Below are positions 15,950 to 20,832 of a stretch of 20,832 nucleotides of DNA, in pieces. The first letter of the stretch is position 1, and each line of letters opens with the position of its first letter. The notes beneath the pieces are model-generated. The model worked only from the letters and a program-made list of their open reading frames with translations. It was not told the DNA's origin and did no database searches. A program made the translations under genes and the position numbers. The stretch lies in assembly GCA_045647785.1 (NCBI GenBank), contig JAZRMU010000023.1:1-20832 (forward strand). Reading direction: 5' to 3'. Origin of the DNA: SIG565 sp045647785. GTDB lineage: Bacteria; Bacillota; Clostridia; Oscillospirales; Acutalibacteraceae.

Positions 15950-17482
15950 TTATTTGAGTTTTAAATTTTCGAAGCCGAAAAATATATCCGAGGCTGAAGA
16001 ATGGCTGTTAAGCTCGATTTTTTCGCTGCAAAACAGCACTCCCGTGCGATAGCCTATCGGGATTATGGGCATTTCCGATATTGCAGTAACGGCAATATCC
16101 TGAATGCTGCCCGTTCCGCTGAAATACGCCGAAATCACCGACTGCAGAGCGTTCGCCTCGCCCGTATCCGCAACGCCGTATGCGGCAGAGCCGCCCGACA
16201 GCACTATCGGCGAAATATCCATATTATAAGGAATGTTCACCTCGGCAAGATACAGTTGAAAGTTTTTGCTTTCGAGCAGCTGACGATAGCGCTCGAAGTC
16301 TACGGCATTGATATTAATCTTAATTCCCGCCGCCGCAAGCTGCCTTGAAATCAGCTTTGCCGCATCAAGGCGGAACTGATTTTCTTGGTTCACAAGCAGC
16401 GTGAACTCAAGCGGTTTTGAGTTGCCGTTTAGGAAATATCCGTCGCCGTTCTTATTATTATAACCGATTTTTGCCAAATTCTCAATAGCTATTTTAATAT
16501 TTGCTGTATTTTCTATCGTTTGAACGCCCTGAATTCCCTTGAAAGTCGGCAAAAACAGCCCATTTGCGGGCAAAAAATTATTATAATAGCCCTGCTCGCT
16601 GATAGCGCTTCGGTTAATTGCTGCCGAAATAGCGTGGCGCATATTGCCGCCGGAGAATGCCGATGCATTCATATTGACGCCGAGATACACAAGATTGTTG
16701 AGCGGAACTACCGCCTTCTCGCCGCTCATTCTTATAATGTTACAGTCGGATAAATCGGTATAATAGTAGTCAATTGCACCAATTTCGACCGAGTGCGCGA
16801 GCGACTCGTTGTCGGGCGCATTAACAAGGCGGATTTCCTCTATGTTCACCGCACCGCCGTGCCAGCCCTTATTGGAAATCAGCGTATCGCCCGAAGTCCC
16901 TATTAAATATCTGCCGCAGCCTATGGGCGGAAGATATACATTATCCTCGTTTTTATAGTTGTCGCTTCCGATTTTAATAATCGGGAAATTAAGCAGCGCC
17001 GCCGCATTTGCATCTACCCTGTCAAGCATAAAAATAACGCTTGCGGAGTCTCTCACCGAACAGGAAAGCACGGAGGATAGCATCGATTTATATTTTTCGC
17101 TCGAATTTTTGGCGAGATTAAAGGAATAAACAATATCATCGGGAGTGAGCGCCGAGCCATCAGAAAAATTGACCTGCTTTATAGTAACTACAAGCATTGT
17201 GCCGCTTTGCTCGGTGGATGCGGCAAGCACATTAACGGTGTTAAAATCCCTGTCGGTTTTAGTAAGCGGGTCGAAAATAAGCGAGCACAGGTTCTTATTA
17301 AGGGTTGTTTTTGCAGTGTAGGGATTAAAGCTGTCGGCTGCATTGAAGGCAAGATTCACCGTTTTTTTAGCGCTTTCCGCCGCTCCGCTACCGCCGTCAT
17401 CACCGGCGCTGCCGCCTTCGCCGCAAGCAGTAACACACAAAAGCATTGCTGCCGCCAGCACAATCGCCAAAAGTCTTCGCAT
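15950..17482 (-). CDS. ABC transporter solute-binding lipoprotein, family 5 (SBP_bac_5)
   Basis: A 510-aa predicted lipoprotein. The signal peptide ends in V-T-A-C with C20 as the lipidated residue, followed by a Gly/Ser/Asp-rich linker (21-38). The remainder matches family 5 peptide/nickel-type binding proteins. An early SFNPYTAKTTLNKNL precedes the typical FSDGSALTPDDIVYSFNLAK near residue 105. MRHAISAAINR, near 282, is the family's conserved helix. It would capture an oligopeptide or similar ligand outside the membrane, but no permease or ATPase gene is nearby. The SD is weak (GGGTGG about 8 nt upstream of the ATG at 17482). It lies 30 bp after the phosphodiesterase gene and 19 bp before yloU. 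Family assignment is good; ligand unknown. Confidence 0.88.
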   Translation of the reverse strand: MRRLLAIVLAAAMLLCVTACGEGGSAGDDGGSGAAESAKKTVNLAFNAADSFNPYTAKTTLNKNLCSLIFDPLTKTDRDFNTVNVLAASTEQSGTMLVVTIKQVNFSDGSALTPDDIVYSFNLAKNSSEKYKSMLSSVLSCSVRDSASVIFMLDRVDANAAALLNFPIIKIGSDNYKNEDNVYLPPIGCGRYLIGTSGDTLISNKGWHGGAVNIEEIRLVNAPDNESLAHSVEIGAIDYYYTDLSDCNIIRMSGEKAVVPLNNLVYLGVNMNASAFSGGNMRHAISAAINRSAISEQGYYNNFLPANGLFLPTFKGIQGVQTIENTANIKIAIENLAKIGYNNKNGDGYFLNGNSKPLEFTLLVNQENQFRLDAAKLISRQLAAAGIKININAVDFERYRQLLESKNFQLYLAEVNIPYNMDISPIVLSGGSAAYGVADTGEANALQSVISAYFSGTGSIQDIAVTAISEMPIIPIGYRTGVLFCSEKIELNSHSSASDIFFGFENLKLK

Positions 17483-17512
17483 ATCCTACACCACCCTTCC
17501 AGTTTTCTTTAA

Positions 17513-18289
17513 TTATATGTATATTCGTTTAATACCCGTTGCAAGCCCCGCCTTTTCATCAACCGTGAAAAGACAGGCGTTGAGGCAACATTCGCCGTCT
17601 GCCAAAAAGAATTTTTGCATGTTTTTATCCCGCAGGCGAGATATTATGATATCACTTCTAACCCCTAAAACCGAATTTTTAGGTCCCGTCATACCAAGGT
17701 CGGTAATATAACCTGTGCCAAGCGGTAAAATCTGCTCATCGGCAGTTTGAATATGTGTGTGCGTTCCGAAAAATGCCGACACCTTGCCGTCAAGGTAAAG
17801 TCCCAATGCGCGCTTTTCGCTGGTCGCCTCGGCGTGGAAATCCACTATGATGATTTTCGCCCCGTCTGCCTTCGCACGCGAAATCAATGCATCGGCAGCC
17901 AAAAATGGATTTTCAGCAGAAAGTGATTCCAAATAAACCGTACCCGATAAATTTATAACCGCAACAAGCTGTCTGCCCATATCAAAAAGGCAATAGCCGC
18001 TGCCATACTCGCTATCCAAATTATGCGGGCGCAGTATAAATGGATTTTCATCGAGCAGCGGATACACCTCGCTGCGCCGCAGCGAATGGTTGCCGCCTGT
18101 TATAATGTCTGCACCGAAGCAGAAAAGCTGTGAGGCACTTTCCGGTGTTATTCCGTTGCCGTCCGCCGAGTTTTCACCATTAACAATGGTCAAATCCACA
18201 TTATACTCCTTCTTGAGCGAGGGCAGCTGACGGCGCAATGCATCGCAGCCGATAGAGCCACACACATCACCAATACACAAAATATTCAT
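17513..18289 (-). CDS. YmdB-like metallophosphoesterase (TIGR00282 family)
   Basis: A 258-aa protein of the family that includes Bacillus YmdB, a 2',3'-cyclic nucleotide phosphodiesterase affecting RNA turnover and biofilm/motility decisions. The dinuclear-metal residues are in place: D8 (CIGDVCG), E39/N40 (NGENSADG), N67/H68 (GGNHS), H152 (DFHAE) and H177/H179 (GTHTHIQT). The segment after N-H reads SLRRSEV rather than the T-W-D-K-K-E common in the family. The frame extends to 18313, but the ATG at 18289 is used: GGGGGAG (18297-18303) lies 7 nt upstream and the family begins M-x-I-L. It is the first gene of a five-gene operon. In Bacillus ymdB follows rny; that gene is not here. Confidence 0.92.
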   Translation of the reverse strand: MNILCIGDVCGSIGCDALRRQLPSLKKEYNVDLTIVNGENSADGNGITPESASQLFCFGADIITGGNHSLRRSEVYPLLDENPFILRPHNLDSEYGSGYCLFDMGRQLVAVINLSGTVYLESLSAENPFLAADALISRAKADGAKIIIVDFHAEATSEKRALGLYLDGKVSAFFGTHTHIQTADEQILPLGTGYITDLGMTGPKNSVLGVRSDIIISRLRDKNMQKFFLADGECCLNACLFTVDEKAGLATGIKRIYI

Positions 18290-18321
18290 AGCCACACTCC
18301 CCCACTTAAGCATATATAATT

Positions 18322-18350
18322 ATATTACACCAAATTCAAAAATTTTTCAA
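18322..18350 (-). promoter_or_regulatory. Promoter of the ymdB-to-recG operon
   Basis: TTGAAA (18345-18350), a 17-nt spacer and TAATAT (18322-18327) on the minus strand. Its -35 box is only 11 bp from the -35 box of the divergent tRNA promoter. Confidence 0.6.
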
Positions 18351-18361
18351 CCTAAATTTAG

Positions 18362-18390
18362 TTGACAAACCCCCGAACTTACTATATAAT
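18362..18390 (+). promoter_or_regulatory. Consensus promoter of the tRNA-Pro locus
   Basis: TTGACA (18362-18367), exactly 17 nt, then TATAAT (18385-18390): a perfect sigma-A consensus, as is usual for stable RNA genes. The first tRNA base is at 18411, about 14 nt after the expected start. Confidence 0.92.
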
Positions 18391-18410
18391 ACTATTTAGT
18401 TTGAATAAAT

Positions 18411-18446
18411 CGGGGTGTGGCGCAGTTGGTAGCGCGCTAGTTTTGG
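18411..18446 (+). tRNA. tRNA-Pro(UGG), 5' half only, interrupted after the anticodon
   Basis: Positions 1-36 of a proline tRNA are intact. They comprise acceptor strand CGGGGTG, D-arm GCGC-AGTTGGTA-GCGC, anticodon 5' stem CTAGT, and loop TTTGG ending in anticodon TGG. From 18447 the sequence departs completely from a tRNA. No matching acceptor 3' strand (CACCCCG) occurs downstream in the window. Compared with the intact copy at 18607 it differs at four positions, all structurally compatible, so it descends from a functional tRNA rather than being a random fragment. Confidence 0.8.
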
Positions 18447-18575
18447 GTGAGGTTGCGAGCGTGTCCTGTGGACAGTGAAGCGAGCAAAACGAAGCGCCGC
18501 GGTCGACAAGTGAGATACGGCAGTATCGAATCGTCTGGCACCGCAAGAGGGTTACCAAAACGAAACCTAAATCCA
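18447..18575 (+). other. Structured insert in tRNA-Pro, probably the 5' part of a group II intron
   Basis: The insert begins GTGAG, close to the group II 5' consensus GUGYG. It folds into several hairpins: TGTCC/GGACA (18463-18475), GATAC/GTATC (about 18513-18526) and GCGGT/ACCGC (18499-18503 with 18540-18544) closing the second. CCAAAAC at 18555-18561 is a perfect complement of GTTTTGG at 18440-18446, the last 7 nt before the junction, as expected of EBS1 pairing with IBS1. AGCGC at 18493-18497 complements GCGCT at 18434-18438, a possible EBS2/IBS2. No domain V, reverse transcriptase or 3' exon follows; the sequence becomes AT-rich after about 18570. The identification is inference from position, ends and complementarity, and EBS1 lies earlier than in typical introns. 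Confidence 0.5.
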
Positions 18576-18606
18576 AAATAATTTAAATTCTAAAAAAACT
18601 AAATAT

Positions 18607-18682
18607 CGAGGTGTCGCCCAGTTGGTAGGGCGCTAGTTTTGGGAACTAGATGCCGCAGGTTCGAGTCCTGTCACCTCGACCA
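18607..18682 (+). tRNA. tRNA-Pro(UGG), intact, CCA encoded
   Basis: A full cloverleaf: acceptor CGAGGTG/CACCTCG, D-arm GCCC/GGGC with an AGTTGGTA loop, anticodon stem CTAGT/ACTAG with loop TTTGGGA (anticodon TGG), variable ATGCC, and T-arm GCAGG/CCTGT with loop TTCGAGT. The discriminator is A73 (18679) and CCA is genomically encoded (18680-18682). It reads CCA, and by wobble other CCN, proline codons. No convincing promoter lies directly upstream, so it probably depends on the promoter at 18362-18390, which would also transcribe the interrupted copy. Confidence 0.96.
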
Positions 18683-18689
18683 GTCGAGT

Positions 18690-18730
18690 GCCTCGACACG
18701 CAATTCGCGTAGTTGAGGCGCTTCTTTTTT
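18690..18730 (+). terminator. tRNA locus terminator
   Basis: Hairpin with GCCTC (18690-18694) and GAGGC (18715-18719) as the base of an imperfect stem, followed by TTCTTTTTT, 8 nt past the tRNA CCA. Confidence 0.8.
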
Positions 18731-18785
18731 ATGGTTTTTCTCCTCGCGTCCAAAGTTGGTTGCGTACATTCGTACAATACAAAAT

Positions 18786-18823
18786 AATCCGAACCTCCGC
18801 AAATCAAGCGGTGGGTTCGGATT
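18786..18823 (-). terminator. Terminator of the rhodanese gene
   Basis: AATCCGAACC pairs perfectly with GGTTCGGATT, with an inner CCGC/GCGG extension around a 7-nt loop and a T-rich tail on the minus strand. It lies 7 nt past the stop codon. Confidence 0.82.
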
Positions 18824-18829
18824 TTATTC

Positions 18830-19231
18830 TTATTTCACAATCTCATAAGGCCAGCTGATTATACCGCCGAACTCTTTTACATTGGTGTAGCCGAGCTTTA
18901 TTAGCGCCTCGGATGCGATTTTACTTCGCCGTCCGCTGCGACAATAAACGAGGATTAAAGCTGCTTTATCGGGAAGCTCGTTTTCGGCTCTCGAGGCGAT
19001 TTCATATTCGGGAATTAATATTGCATTTTCAATGTGCCCCTCGGCAAATTCCTCCTCGGTTCTCGCATCTATAATAATATAATCCTGTTCGGTATCCATA
19101 ATCTCTTTGGCTTCCTTTGCCGTAATCTGCTCATAGGTAAAGGTATTTTCACCCTCGCCCTGACAAGCGGAAAACCCGAATAGTGAAAGTGAAATCAATA
19201 GCATTATCATCAATCCTTTAAATTTTTTCAT
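18830..19231 (-). CDS. Lipid-anchored single-domain rhodanese
   Basis: A 133-aa predicted lipoprotein with one rhodanese domain. The signal peptide ends in F-S-A-C with C23 as lipidation site. D55 (IIIDARTEEEF) and the active-site loop C97-R-S-G-R-R-S are intact, so sulfur or persulfide transfer chemistry is plausible. The signal places it outside the membrane, unlike cytoplasmic thiosulfate sulfurtransferases. GAGGTG (19240-19245) precedes the ATG by 8 nt. It lies 54 bp downstream of the FAD/Rieske oxidoreductase gene on the same strand but also has its own promoter. The substrate is unknown; a redox-linked sulfur or thiol-repair role is a guess from context. Confidence 0.9.
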   Translation of the reverse strand: MKKFKGLMIMLLISLSLFGFSACQGEGENTFTYEQITAKEAKEIMDTEQDYIIIDARTEEEFAEGHIENAILIPEYEIASRAENELPDKAALILVYCRSGRRSKIASEALIKLGYTNVKEFGGIISWPYEIVK

Positions 19232-19252
19232 AGTGTTTGCACCTCACTAATG

Positions 19253-19281
19253 ATTATAACATTTCAAACGCATTTCCTCAA
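19253..19281 (-). promoter_or_regulatory. Promoter of the rhodanese gene
   Basis: TTGAGG (19276-19281), a 17-nt spacer and TATAAT (19253-19258) with TG one base upstream (extended -10), in the gap after the oxidoreductase stop. It permits expression independent of the upstream gene. Confidence 0.72.
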
Positions 19282-19285
19282 TCCC

Positions 19286-20587
19286 TTATATAATTCTTTT
19301 ATCGTCGGTGGCGGGGTTGTTCAGCAGCTTACCGCTTTCGCTAAAGCGCGAGCCGTGGCAGGGGCAATCCCAGCTATGCTCGGCGCGGTTATATTTCAGC
19401 GCGCAGCCAAGGTGCGGGCAGCGCGGGGTGGTGGGAGTTAAGAAGGAAATTAGCGTCTCGGCGACATTTACCACCAACTGCTCACGGAGCATACTGCGAC
19501 TCGGCGAAAAGATCTTTTCATACCGATTGCTTTTACCCTCTACCTTATCACACAGTATTTTTGCCGCCGCCATGGCCGAGGTCATTCCCCATTTATTAAA
19601 GCCTGTTGCCACAAATAAATTAGGGGTGTTTTTTGAATACTGCCCGATGTAGGGAATACCGTCGAGCGATATACAATCCTGCGTGGCCCATCTAGCAACA
19701 ATTTTTGCATTTTTATAGTATTTTTGAACGATTTTTTCAAGCTCGCCGTAGCCGCCTGCAGATTTACCCGTTCTATGTCCTCCGCCGCCGAGCAGCAAAA
19801 GATTTTTATAGCTGCGAAAGGATAGCCCTGAATCCGATTCATCAACATACATACCGTTCAGGGGCTGTGCGCCCTCGAGCGCCAACACATAAGAGCGGTG
19901 CTGATACATTTTGAGAAAATACCCGCCGTGCTTATTAATAATGGGGAAATGAGTGGCTATAATCATCTTATTGAAGCTGACCTTTCCATACTGTGTTATG
20001 GCGTGAGTCGGCATAATTTCCAGCACCTTTGTGTTTTCATAAATAGGCAGGTCTTTCGCTACAGCGAGCAAAAATTTAAGCGGATTAAACTGTGCTTGAT
20101 CCTCCACCCTCACCGCGCCCGCCACCGAAAACGGCAGCTCGACAGCTTTGTCCAGCTCGGCTTTTACACCAAGGCGGTAAAGTGCGTCTATCTCCTTTTC
20201 TATGCGACCTCGATGTGAAAGCGAATATACAAACGAAGTCTTTTTTTCATAGTCGCAGTCGATATCTCGGCAGAGCCTGTCATACTCCTCGGCAGCATCC
20301 TTTTGAGCCCCCAAATATAGTCCGGCTTTTTCTATTCCAAGCGTACAAATCAGCCTATCATATATAAGAGAATGGCAAAAAGTGATTTTGGCGGTTGTGT
20401 TTTGGGTAACACCGCGTAAAATTCTACCCGCCTCTAAAAGAATGCAGTCAACCCCCGCTTTTTTGAGCATATACGCACACAAAACACCCGCAATACCGCC
20501 GCCGACAATCAAAACATCGGTGCTTTTATTTCCCTTTAACTCGCCAAACTGCACACGCGGCGCATTCTCTCTCCATAACGACCCCAT
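19286..20587 (-). CDS. FAD-dependent oxidoreductase with C-terminal Rieske domain (YhfW-like)
   Basis: A 433-aa fusion. An N-terminal DAO-type FAD-binding domain has VLIVGGGIAG (25-34) and E52 at the end of the second strand. The later LFVATGFNKWGMTSAMAAAKIL (starting near 324) is the typical C-terminal FAD contact. A Rieske [2Fe-2S] module (about 375-433) has ligands C390/H392 (CPHLGC) and C408/H411 (CPCH), plus C395 and C410, which could form the extra disulfide of high-potential Rieske proteins. No signal peptide is visible, so it is probably cytoplasmic. Similar fusions such as Bacillus YhfW are of unproven function. GGGAGG with a 7-nt spacer supports the ATG. A perfect 12-bp palindrome (20610-20621) lies just upstream. 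The rhodanese gene follows on the same strand. Confidence 0.9.
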   Translation of the reverse strand: MGSLWRENAPRVQFGELKGNKSTDVLIVGGGIAGVLCAYMLKKAGVDCILLEAGRILRGVTQNTTAKITFCHSLIYDRLICTLGIEKAGLYLGAQKDAAEEYDRLCRDIDCDYEKKTSFVYSLSHRGRIEKEIDALYRLGVKAELDKAVELPFSVAGAVRVEDQAQFNPLKFLLAVAKDLPIYENTKVLEIMPTHAITQYGKVSFNKMIIATHFPIINKHGGYFLKMYQHRSYVLALEGAQPLNGMYVDESDSGLSFRSYKNLLLLGGGGHRTGKSAGGYGELEKIVQKYYKNAKIVARWATQDCISLDGIPYIGQYSKNTPNLFVATGFNKWGMTSAMAAAKILCDKVEGKSNRYEKIFSPSRSMLREQLVVNVAETLISFLTPTTPRCPHLGCALKYNRAEHSWDCPCHGSRFSESGKLLNNPATDDKRII

Positions 20588-20609
20588 AATATTACCTCCC
20601 TTAATTGAT

Positions 20610-20621
20610 GATAATATTATC
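20610..20621. promoter_or_regulatory. 12-bp palindrome upstream of the Rieske oxidoreductase
   Basis: GATAATATTATC is a perfect palindrome 23 nt before the start codon and contains -10-like sequence. It is a candidate operator, but short AT palindromes are common, and no good -35 box was found at the right distance. Confidence 0.3.
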
Positions 20622-20643
20622 GGTGTTTTCCGCCGCCTTATGC

Positions 20644-20674
20644 AAAAAAGCCGCCAAATAGGCGGCTTTTTTTT
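20644..20674 (-). terminator. Terminator of the right-edge methyltransferase-like gene
   Basis: AAAAAAGCCGCC paired with GGCGGCTTTTTT around AAATA, overlapping the stop codon of the leftward partial gene. The symmetric A/T flanks could also terminate the other strand. Confidence 0.85.
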
Positions 20675-20832
20675 ACCAAATAAACGGTATAATTTTATAT
20701 TTTACCTTCTTTTTATATTCGCTGTAGCCCTCAAGTTCTTTTTCCAGCAGTGCCTCCTCGCTTTTTATTCGCACTGCGATTACTGCAGGATATGCAAGGA
20801 ATATTAAAGCTGATATGAGTGAGCCCAAAATA
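20673..20832 (-). CDS. C-terminus of an isoprenylcysteine methyltransferase-like membrane protein (partial)
   Basis: The last 52 codons of a leftward gene truncated by the right edge. A hydrophobic segment (I-L-G-S-L-I-S-A-L-I-F-L-A-Y-P-A-V-I-A-V) is followed by RIKSEEALLEKELEGYSEY and a K-V-K-Y-K-I-I-P-F-I-W end, then TAA. The pattern of a last membrane helix, R-I-x-x-E-E, E-x-x-L and G-Y-x-x-Y, then a K-V-K-Y...P-x-I-W end is typical of the ICMT/phospholipid methyltransferase family, where it lines the SAM site. The substrate in bacteria is usually unknown. Confidence 0.75.
   Translation of the reverse strand, partial: ILGSLISALIFLAYPAVIAVRIKSEEALLEKELEGYSEYKKKVKYKIIPFIW

Noticed and set aside
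18382..18576. 64-codon minus-strand frame across the tRNA-Pro half and its insert
   Set aside because: It overlaps the tRNA promoter, tRNA half and structured RNA. There is no SD, and the coding look comes from the lack of stops in GC-richer RNA sequence.
18447..18606. Complete functional group II intron, group I intron or tmRNA
   Set aside because: There is no domain V/VI, reverse transcriptase or 3' exon for group II. The group I core elements I would expect are not visible, and there is no tRNA-like 3' end or tag frame for tmRNA.

Overview
The window looks like a chromosomal segment of a strictly anaerobic, low-to-moderate GC Firmicute of class Clostridia, probably from the Oscillospirales/Ruminococcaceae side. 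Signs are a single-chain pyruvate:ferredoxin oxidoreductase, a DnaD/DnaI-type helicase-loading pair, a ymdB, yloU, yloV(fakA), recG neighbourhood, strong Shine-Dalgarno (SD) sites and near-consensus sigma-A promoters. The family or genus assignment is inference. No rRNA, CRISPR array, transposase or phage structural gene is visible.

Layout, left to right. (1) A sigma-A promoter at 97-125 fires leftward off the window into a hairpin-rich leader. (2) A YitT-family membrane protein (+, 350-1222) converges on nifJ (-, 1279-4821) across a bidirectional terminator. (3) nifJ is divergent from a two-gene operon (+) of a CBS/CorC-HlyC protein and a transglutaminase-like lipoprotein, 5015-7315. (4) An intergenic stretch of about 290 bp holds a terminator, a (CG)7 run and four 22-bp tandem repeats. 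(5) galE (-) follows, then a divergent dnaD-like/dnaI-like pair (+, 8851-10740). (6) A small leftward operon encodes a decayed secreted peptide and a multi-pass membrane protein (10810-11604). (7) A long leftward operon runs 18289 to 11851: ymdB-like phosphodiesterase, a family 5 solute-binding lipoprotein, Asp23/YloU, FakA/YloV and RecG. (8) A rightward tRNA locus has a consensus promoter, an interrupted 5' half of tRNA-Pro(UGG), then an intact tRNA-Pro(UGG) and a terminator. (9) A lipid-anchored rhodanese and an FAD/Rieske oxidoreductase (both -) follow, and the window ends in the C-terminus of an isoprenylcysteine-methyltransferase-like protein (-).

How they fit together: most genes are housekeeping. 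They cover pyruvate oxidation to acetyl-CoA and reduced ferredoxin, UDP-sugar interconversion, helicase loading and fork rescue, phospholipid precursor activation by FakA, and RNA or cyclic-nucleotide metabolism by YmdB. The accessory material lies in the intergenic spaces.

The most unusual feature is the tRNA-Pro locus. The first tRNA gene stops exactly after the anticodon. It continues into about 125 nt of structured sequence that starts GTGAG and carries a 7-nt stretch perfectly complementary to the last 7 nt of the tRNA half. That is the geometry of a group II intron 5' exon with its exon-binding site, yet the rest of the intron and the 3' tRNA half are absent. Other notable points are the 22-bp tandem array and the two-lesion secreted-peptide pseudogene.
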